61,566 bases of DNA. It comes from Methylohalobius sp. GTDB lineage: Bacteria > Pseudomonadota > Gammaproteobacteria > Methylococcales > Methylothermaceae. The position numbers and the translations under genes are program-made. Each line of letters opens with the position of its first letter. Within the stretch, counting starts at the first letter, position 1. The stretch lies in the NCBI GenBank assembly GCA_026415315.1, contig JAOAHI010000010.1, forward strand, positions 1-61,566. Direction: 5' to 3'. The notes under the pieces were generated by a model, which was not told the origin of the DNA, did not search any database, and worked only from the letters and a program-made list of their open reading frames with translations. Positions 28,602 through 39,077 of the stretch are shown piece by piece.

Positions 28602-29621
28602 TCAGCGCCCGATTTTAGCCAGAATCGCCTCGGCCATCTGCCACGTTGTGCAGGCTGAGCCTGGTTTTAAGTCCGGGGTCACGCACGCTCCGTCCTCGAT
28701 CACTGCCCGCACCGCCTGCTCGATTTGCCGTGCTGCCTGCACTTCCCCCAAATGGTCAAGCAACATCACCGCGGCCATGGCCATGGCAGTAGGATTGGCA
28801 ATCCCGCGGCCGGCGATATCCGGGGCGCTGCCGTGGACGGGTTCGAAAATCGCAACATCGTGGCCGATGTTGGCGCCGGCGACTAGCCCTAATCCTCCTA
28901 CTAGGCCTGCTGCCAGATCTGAAAGAATGTCGCCGAACAGGTTGGTAGTGACCAAAACGTCGAATTGCTCTGGGTGCAGCACCATCTGCATAGCGCAGGC
29001 ATCGACGATGCGCTCTTCAAATTGAATGTGAGTATATCTTTGGGCTGTTTCGCGCCCGATCTCTAAAAACAGCCCCGAGGTGCATTTTAAGATGTTGGCC
29101 TTGTGTACGAGCGTTACCTTCTGACGCCGGTTTTGCTCCGCATAGCGGAAGGCATAGTCGATAACGCGCTCGCAGCCGGCCCGAGTGACCACCGCGATGC
29201 TCTCGGCGGCGATAGATTTGCCTTGGGCCTTAATGAAGTGCTCGACCCCGGCATACAGGCCCTCAGTATTCTCGCGGACGATGACCAAGTTGATGTCGCG
29301 GTAAGGCGTCTGGGTTCCGGAGAAAGATAAGGCTGGGCGGACGTTAGCGAACAAATCAAACTCTTGGCGCAAGGCCACGTTGACGCTGCGGAAGCCGCCG
29401 CCGACGGGAGTAGTCAAAGGCCCTTTGAGAGCAACTTTGGTGCGACGCAGCGAGGTCAGCGTTGATTCAGGCAGCGGTACCCCGTACTTTTCCACCGCTG
29501 CCAGGCCAGCCAGCTGCTCATCCCACTCGATGGCCACGCCGGCAGCTTCGACAAAGCGCACCGCAGCGTGGGTGATTTCTGGGCCGATACCGTCGCCCGG
29601 GATTAAGGTGACGTTGTGCAT
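28602..29621 (-). CDS. NAD-dependent isocitrate dehydrogenase
   Basis: Oxidative decarboxylation of isocitrate to 2-oxoglutarate. The 339-residue protein is of the short NAD type: it starts [14 protein letters not shown], has the substrate segment RSVNVALRQ (Ser and Asn at the positions typical of isocitrate rather than isopropylmalate enzymes), [13 protein letters not shown], and [13 protein letters not shown]. Homoisocitrate dehydrogenase is a less likely alternative. It follows fae after a terminator. Confidence 0.88.
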   Translation of the reverse strand: MHNVTLIPGDGIGPEITHAAVRFVEAAGVAIEWDEQLAGLAAVEKYGVPLPESTLTSLRRTKVALKGPLTTPVGGGFRSVNVALRQEFDLFANVRPALSFSGTQTPYRDINLVIVRENTEGLYAGVEHFIKAQGKSIAAESIAVVTRAGCERVIDYAFRYAEQNRRQKVTLVHKANILKCTSGLFLEIGRETAQRYTHIQFEERIVDACAMQMVLHPEQFDVLVTTNLFGDILSDLAAGLVGGLGLVAGANIGHDVAIFEPVHGSAPDIAGRGIANPTAMAMAAVMLLDHLGEVQAARQIEQAVRAVIEDGACVTPDLKPGSACTTWQMAEAILAKIGR

Positions 29622-29645
29622 CTTTTTTTGAATACGCTTGACGTT

Positions 29646-29676
29646 AAAAGCCCAGGGCCGCGTGAGGCGGCCCGGG
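29646..29676 (-). terminator. terminator of fae
   Basis: On the minus strand a GC-rich stem (29676-29667 with 29661-29651, one bulge) is followed by CTTTT. It starts 4 bases after the fae stop codon and would separate fae from the isocitrate dehydrogenase gene. Confidence 0.7.
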
Positions 29677-29679
29677 AGG

Positions 29680-30240
29680 TTATTCCCATTTGGATTTGCC
29701 GGTGACCGGATCGTACATCTCGTGGTGAATCTTGTGGCGGTTAGCGATCAATTCCTCGATCGAAGGTTCATCGTTTAGAGCGCGTTTGATCGCTAGTTTG
29801 GTCGCCTCGTAATTGGTGCGGTATAGGTCTTTTTTGTCGGGATTTTCCTGGGCGGCGCAGCCAGGGTCTAGCCATACGTTGACGATCAGGCAGATTTCAT
29901 TGACCCAATCTTTGGGGATGACGCCTTCGATCACGCTATCGAGCACCGCGTCGGCGACGGCGGACTGAATGACGCCGAAGAACAGCGAGATGTATTTGCC
30001 GCTTTTCATCGTCACTTTCGGCACCATTAGGGTGGCCGGCTTGACCTGCTGGTTGCAGGCGCGGATGGCGAACAGCCGAGTATGGCCTTCGGTCTGACCC
30101 ATCAGGGTGGCAAAAGCAGTTCCCACTGGGCCATTGACCGCCCCCAACACCACCTCCGGCATGGCGTCGGTGCCTTGATCCTGGCTGGCGAAGACAGTGG
30201 CTTCCCCGGTTTTGAAAATCGGCACAGGTCGATTGGACAT
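29680..30240 (-). CDS. fae: formaldehyde-activating enzyme
   Basis: Condenses formaldehyde with tetrahydromethanopterin to methylene-H4MPT, the entry to the H4MPT-linked oxidation route of methylotrophs. The 186-residue protein shows the family blocks GTDAMPEVVLGAVNGPVG, AFATLMGQTEGHTRLFAIR and NQQVKPATLMVPKVT and runs to the usual C terminus, so it appears to be the true Fae rather than a shortened paralogue. AAGGAG stands 9 bases before the ATG, and TATAAT lies upstream; together with its own terminator this suggests a highly expressed single-gene unit. No other H4MPT gene is in the window. Confidence 0.95.
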   Translation of the reverse strand: MSNRPVPIFKTGEATVFASQDQGTDAMPEVVLGAVNGPVGTAFATLMGQTEGHTRLFAIRACNQQVKPATLMVPKVTMKSGKYISLFFGVIQSAVADAVLDSVIEGVIPKDWVNEICLIVNVWLDPGCAAQENPDKKDLYRTNYEATKLAIKRALNDEPSIEELIANRHKIHHEMYDPVTGKSKWE

Positions 30241-30278
30241 GGATTGTTTCTCCTTATTTGTTGGATTTAAACTAACCT

Positions 30279-30284
30279 ATTATA
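30279..30284 (-). promoter_or_regulatory. -10 box of fae
   Basis: TATAAT on the minus strand (30284 to 30279), about 39 bases before the fae ATG. The -35 region is not clear. Confidence 0.5.
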
Positions 30285-30354
30285 CCAAGCAGAAGCGGTC
30301 GGAGACGCTTTTTAGAGATGCAAGGCTGTATTTACCCAAGTATTTGTCTCAGCG

Positions 30355-31137
30355 ATGACTAGGCTCAAAGGGATTGGTGGGTTTTTATTTGATTTGGACG
30401 GTGTACTGTACGTTGGTAGCGAGGTCATCGCCGGCGCTAGCGAAGCGCTTGAAAAAATTCGCCTAGGTGGTTATCTCTGCCGCTTTATCACCAATACCAG
30501 CACTTTGTCTCTCACCTCCCTTGAGCGCAAACTGCAGGGCATGGGATTGGCCATTCCTGAAAGGGAAATTTTCAGCGCTCCGCAAGCGGTATTGAGCTAT
30601 CTTAAGTCGAAGGGCGATCCAGTCTGCCATCTGTTGCTGGCCGAAGACGTCAAGCGCGATTTTGCTATCTTTCGCCAATCCGATGCCCAAGCTGACTGCG
30701 TAGTCGTTGGAGACATCGGGGATAATTGGAATTACCAGGTGCTTAACCGGGCTTTTCGCCTGCTGTTCGAAGGGGCAGAATTGATTGCAGTGCACAAAAA
30801 CCGCTTTTGGCAGACCGAGGAGGGGTTAAAAATGGATCTTGGAGGATTTGTCGCGGCTTTGGAATACGCCAGCGCTAAGCAAGCCAAGATCATCGGCAAA
30901 CCATCGGCCGAATTTTTCCGTTTAGCCCTTGAAGACATAGGGCTGGCACCGGAGCAGGTGGCTATCGTGGGAGATGACATCGATGCTGACATCGGCGGCG
31001 GCCAGGAGAGTGGATTGTTTGGAATTTTGGTCCAGACCGGCAAATATCGCGAGAGTTACGTGCGCGCCTGTCCTATTCGGCCTCACTTAGTCATCGCCTC
31101 GATTCGAGAGTTGCCTAAAGCATTGGGACTAGTGTGA
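30355..31137 (+). CDS. HAD-IIA family hydrolase, LHPP/TIGR01458-like
   Basis: A 260-residue phosphatase with a C2 cap. The blocks FLFDLDGVLYVG, FITNTST, KPSAEFFRLAL and VGDDIDADIGGG are motifs I to IV. The arrangement is nearest to the LHPP-like branch named after mammalian phospholysine/phosphohistidine phosphatase; NagD-like is the other option. The bacterial substrate is unknown. It is divergent from fae and converges on glgA with 4 bases between stops. Confidence 0.83.
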   Translation: MTRLKGIGGFLFDLDGVLYVGSEVIAGASEALEKIRLGGYLCRFITNTSTLSLTSLERKLQGMGLAIPEREIFSAPQAVLSYLKSKGDPVCHLLLAEDVKRDFAIFRQSDAQADCVVVGDIGDNWNYQVLNRAFRLLFEGAELIAVHKNRFWQTEEGLKMDLGGFVAALEYASAKQAKIIGKPSAEFFRLALEDIGLAPEQVAIVGDDIDADIGGGQESGLFGILVQTGKYRESYVRACPIRPHLVIASIRELPKALGLV

Positions 31138-31141
31138 AGTT

Positions 31142-32611
31142 TTAGGAGGACAAAGTGGGTCCAGCCTTTCGCTCAGCTAGAGCCTGTTGGTAAAGCCAGC
31201 AATACTCGGCTGCGCTGCGCCGCCAGGAAAAATCGCGCAGCATCCCGGTCTGCTGCAAACTGTGCCAAAGGGAAGGCTGGCTATAGAGCAGCCAGGCGCG
31301 TTTGACGGCCTCCAGTAAAGCGCCAACGCTTGGATGTTCAAAGCTGACACCGGTTGCTGCTCGATTGGCCAGTCGATCTGGGGTGGCATCGACTACGGTA
31401 TCGGCTAGCCCTCCAGTGCGATGGACGATAGGCACGGTGCCATAGCGTTGGCTATACATCTGGTTAAGCCCGCAGGGTTCAAAGCGCGATGGCATCAGGA
31501 ATAGATCCGCCCCAGCTTCGACCAAATGCGCGAGCGCCTCGTCGTATCCCAAATGCACTGCTACTTGGCCAGGATAGCGGCGCGCCCAGTAGAGCAGGCC
31601 TTGCTCAAAGTCCCTCTCACCGCTGCCTAGGAATACGAACTGAAATGGGTATCGGATTAAATAAGGTAAGGCCTGTAGGATCAAATCGATCCCTTTTTGC
31701 GCGACCAGCCGGCCGATAAAGGCCAAAAGAGGCGATTCGGCCCGCAAGGGCAGATTAAGGTGTTCAGCGAGAGCCTGCTTGTTTGTCTGTTTCCCAGATA
31801 ACGCTTTAAGGTCATAGGTTTGCGCAATCCAAGGGTCTGTGGCTGGATTCCATTTGTCGGTGTCGATCCCGTTTAAGACCCCAGCCAGGTGTTGGCTGCG
31901 CGCTTTGAGTACACCTTCTAGGCCACAACCAAAAGAGGGAGTCTGAATTTCTTTGGCATACGTAGGGCTGACGGTACTGATCTTATCGGCGTACATCAGA
32001 CCGCCCTTGATGAAAGACAGTTGGCCGTGAAATTCTAGCCCCTCCACGTGCCACAAAGCCTTTGGGAGTTTGAGCCGGGTGAAGGTCTGAGCTGGGAAGA
32101 TTCCCTGGTAGGCTAAGTTGTGAATGGTAAACAGGGTGGCTGGGCGGTTGGTCTCCAGGGCCAACAAGGCTGGCACGAGTCCCGTTTGCCAGTCGTTGCA
32201 ATGGACGATGTGCGGTTGCCAGTTAAGACCCACTTGGTTTAGGGCCAAATGAAAACCAGCCCAGCACAAGGCTCCAAATCGCTCGGCGTTGTCCGGCCAG
32301 GGAGAGCCGTCTGGCCCTAAGTAAGGGTTACCGGGGCGTTCGAACCAATGGGGGGCATCCACCAGCCATAAAGGGATATCGGTGTCGGGGACGACAGCCT
32401 CCAATAAGGTGGCAGGACGATCCATCAAGCGCAACTCGGCGACTGGCTTTAAGTTCGGGCATCGGCTTTTCACCGAAGGATAAGCAGGCAGAAGCACGCG
32501 CACATCTTGGTCTAGCTCCTTAAGAGCTTTGGGCAGGCTGGCGCCGACGTCGGCCAACCCGCCGGTTTTGACGAGCGGATACAGCTCGCTGATAACAAAT
32601 AAAATTCTCAA
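31142..32611 (-). CDS. glgA: glycogen synthase (ADP-glucose type)
   Basis: GT5 enzyme that adds glucose from ADP-glucose to the growing glycogen chain. The 489-residue protein begins [20 protein letters not shown], which holds the ADP-glucose-binding K-T-G-G-L, and the C-terminal Rossmann domain carries [19 protein letters not shown]. The ATG overlaps the stop of glgB by 4 bases, so the two are translated together. Confidence 0.96.
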   Translation of the reverse strand: MRILFVISELYPLVKTGGLADVGASLPKALKELDQDVRVLLPAYPSVKSRCPNLKPVAELRLMDRPATLLEAVVPDTDIPLWLVDAPHWFERPGNPYLGPDGSPWPDNAERFGALCWAGFHLALNQVGLNWQPHIVHCNDWQTGLVPALLALETNRPATLFTIHNLAYQGIFPAQTFTRLKLPKALWHVEGLEFHGQLSFIKGGLMYADKISTVSPTYAKEIQTPSFGCGLEGVLKARSQHLAGVLNGIDTDKWNPATDPWIAQTYDLKALSGKQTNKQALAEHLNLPLRAESPLLAFIGRLVAQKGIDLILQALPYLIRYPFQFVFLGSGERDFEQGLLYWARRYPGQVAVHLGYDEALAHLVEAGADLFLMPSRFEPCGLNQMYSQRYGTVPIVHRTGGLADTVVDATPDRLANRAATGVSFEHPSVGALLEAVKRAWLLYSQPSLWHSLQQTGMLRDFSWRRSAAEYCWLYQQALAERKAGPTLSS

Positions 32612-34827
32612 GACGAGCTCTCAGCTGGGGCAGAATCGACGGCAGGTTGGTGACAAAAGACTACCCCAGCCAATGGGGGGAGGGTGAGGCTGATGGAGTA
32701 AGGACGACCCATCCACGGCAGCGGTTCCGCTTCGATGAGGGCATTGCCCACATTGCTTCCGCCGTAAAACTCGGAATCGGAATTGAGGATTTCCTGATAT
32801 CTTCCGGGTGCGGGCACCCCCAAACGATAATCGTGGCGCGGAACCGGGGTGAAGTTAAGCGCGACGACCAAAAAGCTGTCGTCGCTTTTGCGCAAGTAGC
32901 TTAGGGTGGATTGCAGGGAGTCGTGGCAGTCTATCCATTCAAAGCCTTGGGAGTGAAAATCATAGCGGTAAAGCTCAGGACGGCTAACGTATAGACGATT
33001 GAGATCCGCCACCAAAGTCTGCAAACCGCGATGATAAGGATACTGCAAAACGAACCACTCCAATTCTTTGGCGTAATTCCACTCCGGCACCTGGCCGAAC
33101 TCATTCCCCATAAATAGGAGCTTTTTGCCTGGGTAGGTGAACATGTAGGTATAAAGCAGGCGCAGATTGGCGAACTTTTGCCATTCATCGCCTGGCATTT
33201 TACCGAGCATGGAGCCTTTTCCGTGGACAACCTCGTCGTGGGAAAAAGGAAGCACGAAGTTCTCAGTGAAAGAGTACAACAGGCCAAAAGTCAGCTGGTC
33301 GTGGTGGTATTTGCGAAATACCGGGTCCTTGGAAAAATACAGCAAAGTATCATGCATCCAGCCCATGTTCCACTTCATAGAAAAGCCTAATCCCCCGACC
33401 CAAGGCGGACGAGTAACCTGAGGCCAAGCAGTGGATTCTTCGGCGATGATCATGCTACCCGGGTGCTGTTGCTGGGCGACGCTATTGAGCTCGCGCAGGA
33501 AATCGATGGCTTCTAAATTCTCATTGCCGCCGTACTTGTTAGGCACCCAATCCCCGGGTTGGCGCGAATAGTCCAGATACAGCATGGAGGCAACCGCATC
33601 CACGCGCAATCCGTCGAGGTGGAATTCCTCCAGCCAGTACATGGCGCTGCCGAGTAAGAAGTTCTTCACCTCATAGCGGCCGAAGTCATAGATCAGGGTC
33701 CCCCAGTCGCGGTGCTCGCCGCGGCGTGGATCGGCGTGCTCGTAAAGCGATGTGCCGTCAAACCAGGCCAAAGCCCAGGCGTCCTTAGGAAAGTGGGCAG
33801 GCACCCAGTCCAAGATCACGCCGATGTTGTTTTGGTGACAGTAATCGACGAACCAGCGGAAATCCTCTGGATTGCCGAAGCGGCTGGTGGGAGCGTAATA
33901 GCCTGTGGTCTGATAGCCCCATGAGGCATCCAAGGGATGCTCGGTGATAGGCAGGAGTTCGATGTGGGTAAATCCTTGCTGTTTGACGTAGGTCACCAGC
34001 TGCTCGGCCAGCTCGCGGTAATTTAAGAAGCTACCGTCTGATTTGCGCCGCCAGGAACCAAGGTGCACTTCGTAGATCGAGATCGGTTGGTGCTGCCAGT
34101 CCCACTTCTGCCGCTTTCGCATCCACTCTTGGTCCTGCCAGGTGTATTTGTCTTCGCGCACAACGATGGCGGCGGTATTGGGCCTGAGTTCAAACAGGCG
34201 ACCGTAAGGGTCGGTTTTGACGAACACAGTTCCGTGCTGGCGATTGCGGATCTCGAACTTGTACAATGCCCCCTCTCCCAGTCCAGGGATGAACAGCTCC
34301 CAGACTCCAGAAGTATGGCGGCAGCGCATAGGATGGCAGCGTCCATCCCAGTTGTTGAAATCCCCCACCACGCTGACTCGCTCAGCGTTCGGTGCCCAGA
34401 CGGCGAACAAGGTTCCTGCGATGCCGTCTACCGTGCGCACGTGCGCGCCTAGAACGCGATAAATATGCCAGTGCTTGCCGGTGTTGAACAGGTATAGGTC
34501 AAAGTCGGGGATCTGAGGGGCGAACGTGTAAGGGTCAATCGTGCGCCGCTGCCTCCCCTGCCCATCGATCCATAGAAGAGCGTAATGGAGAGGAAGATTT
34601 AAGCCTTTGATCGAGCCTTGGAATAGATCGGTGCCCTCAATGCGAGAGAGCTCTGGACCGTTCTCGATTTGGACTTTCTGCGCACCGGGCAAAAACACCC
34701 TGACGATGTCATCGCCCGCCTCATGCTGGCGGCCAAGCACCGAAAAAGGATCGTGGTGACGTGCTTCGACGATCAACGCTAGCCTTGGGTCTGAAGCTTG
34801 AAGAGAAGAAGAAACGCTTGAGTTCAC
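32608..34827 (-). CDS. glgB: 1,4-alpha-glucan branching enzyme
   Basis: Makes the alpha-1,6 branches of glycogen (GH13). The 739-residue protein has an N-terminal GlgB-type domain (DPFSVLGRQ), a CBM48 domain (about 110-210), and a catalytic barrel with [11 protein letters not shown], the nucleophile Asp in [11 protein letters not shown] and the acid/base Glu in IAEESTAW. The start is a GTG at 34827 without a clear ribosome site. First gene of glgB-glgA, divergent from glgC. Confidence 0.95.
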   Translation of the reverse strand: MNSSVSSSLQASDPRLALIVEARHHDPFSVLGRQHEAGDDIVRVFLPGAQKVQIENGPELSRIEGTDLFQGSIKGLNLPLHYALLWIDGQGRQRRTIDPYTFAPQIPDFDLYLFNTGKHWHIYRVLGAHVRTVDGIAGTLFAVWAPNAERVSVVGDFNNWDGRCHPMRCRHTSGVWELFIPGLGEGALYKFEIRNRQHGTVFVKTDPYGRLFELRPNTAAIVVREDKYTWQDQEWMRKRQKWDWQHQPISIYEVHLGSWRRKSDGSFLNYRELAEQLVTYVKQQGFTHIELLPITEHPLDASWGYQTTGYYAPTSRFGNPEDFRWFVDYCHQNNIGVILDWVPAHFPKDAWALAWFDGTSLYEHADPRRGEHRDWGTLIYDFGRYEVKNFLLGSAMYWLEEFHLDGLRVDAVASMLYLDYSRQPGDWVPNKYGGNENLEAIDFLRELNSVAQQQHPGSMIIAEESTAWPQVTRPPWVGGLGFSMKWNMGWMHDTLLYFSKDPVFRKYHHDQLTFGLLYSFTENFVLPFSHDEVVHGKGSMLGKMPGDEWQKFANLRLLYTYMFTYPGKKLLFMGNEFGQVPEWNYAKELEWFVLQYPYHRGLQTLVADLNRLYVSRPELYRYDFHSQGFEWIDCHDSLQSTLSYLRKSDDSFLVVALNFTPVPRHDYRLGVPAPGRYQEILNSDSEFYGGSNVGNALIEAEPLPWMGRPYSISLTLPPLAGVVFCHQPAVDSAPAESSS

Positions 34828-34856
34828 TTAGACTATGCCTAGATAATGAATTTGTT

Positions 34857-34877
34857 TTTGCTCCCTATAGTAGCAAA
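34857..34877. promoter_or_regulatory. inverted repeat in the divergent glgB/glgC control region
   Basis: TTTGCT (34857-34862), nine bases, AGCAAA (34872-34877), in the 77 bases between the two start codons. It could be an operator that controls both arms of glycogen synthesis. The inner bases contain TATAG, possibly part of a -10 box. No regulator is encoded nearby. Confidence 0.35.
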
Positions 34878-34904
34878 TTACGCCAGGCCAAGGAGACTTT
34901 AATT

Positions 34905-36182
34905 ATGCCTGAACACAACCACCACCAGCGTTTCGTCAGCCTTCTGACCCGCCAGACGGTAGCTTTGATTCTCGCGGGGGGACGAGGTACGCGCTTGAGA
35001 AAGCTGACCGAGTGGCGCGCCAAGCCTGCGGTGCATTTCGGAGGCAAATACCGAATCATTGATTTTACTCTTTCCAATTGCTTAAATTCGGGCATCCGCC
35101 GCATTGGTGTGCTCACTCAATACAAAGCTGATTCCTTGATTCGTCACATTCACAAGGGATGGGGTTTTCTACGCGGCGAGCTGGGCGAGTTCATCGATCT
35201 TTTGCCGGCTCAGCAGCGACTCAACGAATCTTGGTATTTGGGTACGGCGGATGCGGTCTATCAAAATTTGGATATCTTGCGCTTTTATCAGCCCGAATAC
35301 GTATTGATCCTGGCCGGTGATCACGTCTACAAGATGGACTATGGGGCGATGCTGGCCTATCACGTGGACAACAAAGCCGATCTGACCATCGCCTGCATCG
35401 AGGTGCCAATCCAGAATGCCAGCGCGTTCGGGGTGATGCGCGTGGACGATAACAGCCGGGTGGTCGAATTTGTCGAAAAATCCCCCAATCCGCCCAGTAT
35501 CCCAGGACGGCCAGAAGTGGCTTTGGCTTCCATGGGAATTTATGTCTTCAACGCTAAGTTCTTATACGAGCAGCTAATCAAGGACGCCGACAACCCAAAA
35601 TCGAGCCATGATTTCGGCAAAGACCTTATCCCTGAGGCGATCCGGCGCTATCGAGTGTTTGCTTATCCATTCTTGAACCTGCAGACTGGGATTCAAAGCT
35701 ACTGGCGCGATGTGGGTACCATCGATGCCTACTGGGCTGCCAACATGGAGTTGATCGGCGTGGACCCCGAGCTTAATTTATACGACCAGGACTGGCCGAT
35801 CTGGACGTATCAGCGGCATTTGCCGCCAGCGAAGTTTGTATTCGAGGATAAAGAACACAACCGAGTAGGGCAAGCGTTTGACTCTATGGTCTGCGACGGG
35901 GTAATCATCTCCGGAGCCACAGTGCGTCACTCTATCCTGTCCACCAATGTGCGAGTTAATTCCTGGGCTTTGGTGGAGGACTCGGTGATCCTTCCCGACG
36001 CCAACATTGGCCGGCATGCCAAGATCCGGCGGGCAATCATCGACCGCGGCTGCGATATTCCCCAAGGGATGCAGATCGGATACGACCTGGAGGAGGACAG
36101 AAAGCGCTTTGACGTCAGCCCAGGCGGCATCGTCACTGTTACTCCGGACATGCTCGGTCAGAAGATCCACTTTGCCCGTTGA
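34905..36182 (+). CDS. glgC: glucose-1-phosphate adenylyltransferase
   Basis: Makes ADP-glucose, the regulated first step of glycogen synthesis. From the ATG at 34905 (AAGGAG 9 bases upstream) the protein is 425 residues: the nucleotide-binding segment [11 protein letters not shown], the [11 protein letters not shown] region, DHVYKMDY, and a C-terminal left-handed beta-helix. A longer frame to 34761 would run into glgB on the other strand and has no family similarity. Confidence 0.96.
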   Translation: MPEHNHHQRFVSLLTRQTVALILAGGRGTRLRKLTEWRAKPAVHFGGKYRIIDFTLSNCLNSGIRRIGVLTQYKADSLIRHIHKGWGFLRGELGEFIDLLPAQQRLNESWYLGTADAVYQNLDILRFYQPEYVLILAGDHVYKMDYGAMLAYHVDNKADLTIACIEVPIQNASAFGVMRVDDNSRVVEFVEKSPNPPSIPGRPEVALASMGIYVFNAKFLYEQLIKDADNPKSSHDFGKDLIPEAIRRYRVFAYPFLNLQTGIQSYWRDVGTIDAYWAANMELIGVDPELNLYDQDWPIWTYQRHLPPAKFVFEDKEHNRVGQAFDSMVCDGVIISGATVRHSILSTNVRVNSWALVEDSVILPDANIGRHAKIRRAIIDRGCDIPQGMQIGYDLEEDRKRFDVSPGGIVTVTPDMLGQKIHFAR

Positions 36183-36188
36183 GGGTCT

Positions 36189-37667
36189 ATGGTGCAGGGA
36201 AAAGGCAGCGTCTTACAGAGACGGCGAGGGGGGATTCTATTGCACCTTACTTCTCTGCCGGGGGCGGGAGAGAGCGGAAGCTTAGGCAGCGAAGCTTTCC
36301 GTTTCGTGGAGTTTTTGGCCGACTGCGGTCTCTCGGTCTGGCAGGTGTTGCCGATAGGTCCAACACATGCCGATGGCTCCCCTTATCAGTGTCTCTCTGC
36401 CCACGCTGGTCATCCCGAGTTGATTGATCTGCGGCCGCTGGTCGAGTGCGGGTGGCTGGCAGCGAACGCAGTTGACGCAGGCAACACCACAACGCAGGGC
36501 CGGGCGAACTTGCTCGATCGTGCCTACCAAGCGTTTCGGGCCGATAAGGGAGACAGGCTGGAGGAGTTTGCTAAGTTTGTCCAGTTCCACGCTTACTGGT
36601 TAGAGGATTACGCTTTGTTTTGCGTGCTCAGGCGTTGTTTCGATCATCGGCCTTGGTGGGAATGGCCGCTCAAGTACCGCGATCGAGACGCCGACAGCCT
36701 GGCTCGCATCCGTGCTCGGTTCGAGCTAGAGATCGACCGCGTTCGATTCGAGCAATTTTTGTTTTTTCGGCAGTGGCAGGAATTACAGCGTTACGCCCAC
36801 CGGCATGGGGTGCTGTTGTTTGGCGACATGCCTATCTTCGTCGCTGCCGACAGCGCCGATGTGTGGACCAGACGGCAGTATTTCCGCCTTGACCGGGAAG
36901 GGAAGCCAGCCGTAGTAACTGGAGTGCCGCCGGATGATTTTTCGCCCACCGGCCAGCGCTGGGGTAATCCGTATTACGATTGGGAGGCGATGGAAAAGGA
37001 CGGTTTTGCCTGGTGGGTGGAGAGAGTGCACACCCAATTGGAGCTGTTCGACTGGATCCGCATCGATCACTTCCGCGGTTTTGAGGCGTGCTGGGAAATC
37101 CCGGCCGAATGCGAGACGGCCGAATACGGGCGCTGGGTGGATACGCCGGGGGAGGCGCTGCTTGAGGCAATTCAAGCTCGATTTGGTCCGTTGCCGTTAG
37201 TGGCTGAAAATTTGGGCTTTATTACCCCGCAAGTGGAGGCGCTGCGCAAAAAATTTGCCCTCCCCGGCATGTTAATACTGCAATTTGCTTTCGACGGGGG
37301 AGGTAACAATCCTTATCTCCCTCACAATCATACCTTCGACAACGTCGTCTATACCGGCACCCACGACAACGATACGACCCTGGGGTGGTTTGAGTCCTTG
37401 GACGTGGGCCGCCAAACTTATGTGTACGAATACTTGGGGCGGCCACATGAGAGTATGCCGTGGGCGCTTATGCGCGCCGCGTTCGCATCAGTTGCGGCGG
37501 TGGCCATTGTACCGATGCAGGATGTATTGGGTTTGGGTAGGGGTCACCGCATGAATACGCCGGGCACAACCGCCGGTAACTGGCGCTGGCGTTTTTGCTG
37601 GGAGCAGCTTACGCCTGAGCATCGGGAGCGGATGCGGCGTTTGGCTCATCTTTATGGCCGAGCTTGA
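36189..37667 (+). CDS. malQ: 4-alpha-glucanotransferase
   Basis: GH77 amylomaltase that rearranges alpha-1,4-glucans, here probably for glycogen turnover. The 492-residue protein has GILLHLTSLPG at the start, the nucleophile Asp in IRIDHFRGFEACW, the acid/base Glu in VAENLGFITP and the third acidic residue in GTHDNDTTLGW. It lies 6 bases after glgC. Its last 59 bases overlap the 3' end of the convergent AMMECR1 gene. Confidence 0.95.
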   Translation: MVQGKGSVLQRRRGGILLHLTSLPGAGESGSLGSEAFRFVEFLADCGLSVWQVLPIGPTHADGSPYQCLSAHAGHPELIDLRPLVECGWLAANAVDAGNTTTQGRANLLDRAYQAFRADKGDRLEEFAKFVQFHAYWLEDYALFCVLRRCFDHRPWWEWPLKYRDRDADSLARIRARFELEIDRVRFEQFLFFRQWQELQRYAHRHGVLLFGDMPIFVAADSADVWTRRQYFRLDREGKPAVVTGVPPDDFSPTGQRWGNPYYDWEAMEKDGFAWWVERVHTQLELFDWIRIDHFRGFEACWEIPAECETAEYGRWVDTPGEALLEAIQARFGPLPLVAENLGFITPQVEALRKKFALPGMLILQFAFDGGGNNPYLPHNHTFDNVVYTGTHDNDTTLGWFESLDVGRQTYVYEYLGRPHESMPWALMRAAFASVAAVAIVPMQDVLGLGRGHRMNTPGTTAGNWRWRFCWEQLTPEHRERMRRLAHLYGRA

Positions 37668-38232
37668 TCACTTCGACCGTATAACGGTACACCCGAATAT
37701 GGCTTGACCAATACTCAGCAGGCAACCCTGCTTTCCTTTTCAATTGAGCGAGGAAATCTCGTTTATCCGGCAACTGTTCCCATACAGCAGGTAGAAACGT
37801 GCTGCGGCGATAGCGCTCTTCCAGAACCAGGCCATCCAGGCCGACGCGGATTTGAGCAAGCAGTTCCGCCTCAGAACGAAACCTAAGCGCCTCCAATGGG
37901 CTCAAGATGGACAAGTGAATGTCGAGCTGAGTTACCTCTTCTGGGGTGACCGGAGGAAAACGCGGGTCGCGGAAGGCGGCATTAAACGCGTTGAAAGCTA
38001 TATCTTCTGCTAGAGGTCGTTTAGGTTCCAGGGAGCCGATGCAGCCGCGCAGTTGTCCTTGTTTTTCGAGAGTGACAAAGGTGGCGCGCGGGGGGCGAAT
38101 TTCGACCGGCAAGTTGGCCAGCTCGATTGGAAACAGTTGTCCGTGATGGGCACCGTAATGAATTGTCTGCTGCGCCAGTTCAAGCAAGAGCTTGCGCGTG
38201 GGCGCTGAGAGGGAAAGATTAGAAAAAGCCAT
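37609..38232 (-). CDS. amrA: AmmeMemoRadiSam system protein A (AMMECR1 domain)
   Basis: A 207-residue AMMECR1-fold protein of unknown biochemical role; the hallmark L-R-G-C-I-G is in the segment QLRGCIGSLEPKRP. The ATG at 38232 is chosen: an upstream frame adds 12 residues without family similarity. It overlaps the Memo gene upstream by 14 bases and the malQ end downstream by 59. With the Memo and radical SAM genes it forms the known AmmeMemoRadiSam triad, whose function is still unsettled. Confidence 0.88.
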   Translation of the reverse strand: MAFSNLSLSAPTRKLLLELAQQTIHYGAHHGQLFPIELANLPVEIRPPRATFVTLEKQGQLRGCIGSLEPKRPLAEDIAFNAFNAAFRDPRFPPVTPEEVTQLDIHLSILSPLEALRFRSEAELLAQIRVGLDGLVLEERYRRSTFLPAVWEQLPDKRDFLAQLKRKAGLPAEYWSSHIRVYRYTVEVIKLGHKDEPNAASAPDAQA

Positions 38233-39004
38233 AAGCGCCGTAACCGACCACGCGTTCGCGCACACCACTGGTATCGCCCGAGTTTCTCAAATCCAGCGTC
38301 TTGGCAATCAGCCCATGTTTCCTGGCGGCCAGCAGCAAGCCCCCTATCGCCGTGGCACCGCAGGCCGAATCGGCGCTGATCTGAGAGGGATCTAAACTTT
38401 GAATGGCCTGGGAGGTAGCAGCGTCTTTTCTTGTTGCCGTTTGATAGTCGAGATAGTGACTCAGATCCGAACTGACCACAATCAAAGTCTCCTCTCTATC
38501 CCAGAGGCGCTCTAGGGCTTCTGCTACTTCCTCGGGTTTGGCGGCGCCGACCACGATAGGGACCAGTTTGAATTCAGTCAAAATTTCCTGTAGAAATGGC
38601 AGCTGCACTTCTAGGCTGTGCTCGGGCCGATGTGCTGCATCAAGCCGCTGCACAAAGGCCAGGTCGGCGATCTGAGCCATGGCCTTGTGGTCTATCGCCA
38701 CGCTGCCCAAGGGAGTGAGGAAAGCGTCCACACTGGGAACCGCTAACCCTCGAAAAGGAACGTAATGCGCTGGGCCTATCAAGACGACGCGCCGGATCCG
38801 ATCTTTGGCTGGCAAAAGCAGACAGTACACGCTGGCGGCGACTGGCCCCGAGTACATGTAGCCGGCATGGGGAGCGATGACAGCTTTAGGAACAGGCTCT
38901 TGAGCTTTGGCAGCTGCTAGAAACTGGCATAGCATCTCTTTGAGCTCTACCGCATCGTCGGGATAAAACAAACCGGCAACGGCGGGATAACGCACCGTGG
39001 TCAT
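38219..39004 (-). CDS. amrB: AmmeMemoRadiSam system protein B (Memo-like)
   Basis: A 261-residue member of the MEMO family, related in fold to class III extradiol dioxygenases. The start VRYPAVAGLFYPD and the metal-site-like block APHAGYMYSGPVAASVY are characteristic, and VVSSDLSHYLDYQTA is conserved. The reaction is unknown. AAGGAGG precedes the ATG. Divergent from the radical SAM gene. Confidence 0.92.
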   Translation of the reverse strand: MTTVRYPAVAGLFYPDDAVELKEMLCQFLAAAKAQEPVPKAVIAPHAGYMYSGPVAASVYCLLLPAKDRIRRVVLIGPAHYVPFRGLAVPSVDAFLTPLGSVAIDHKAMAQIADLAFVQRLDAAHRPEHSLEVQLPFLQEILTEFKLVPIVVGAAKPEEVAEALERLWDREETLIVVSSDLSHYLDYQTATRKDAATSQAIQSLDPSQISADSACGATAIGGLLLAARKHGLIAKTLDLRNSGDTSGVRERVVGYGAYGFF

Positions 39005-39016
39005 GGGAGGACCTCC

Positions 39017-39066
39017 TTGAAATCGTCTGCATGAGTTTATATAAGGTCTTTATCGTCTGAACTCAA
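39017..39066. promoter_or_regulatory. divergent promoters with a shared TATATA box
   Basis: On the minus strand TTGAGT (39066-39061) and TATATA (39043-39038) are 17 bases apart and point at the Memo/AMMECR1 pair. On the plus strand TTGAAA (39017-39022) precedes the same self-complementary TATATA with a shorter 15-base spacer and points at the radical SAM gene. The single -10 box may serve both directions. Confidence 0.4.
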
Positions 39067-39077
39067 ATGAGAGAGCT

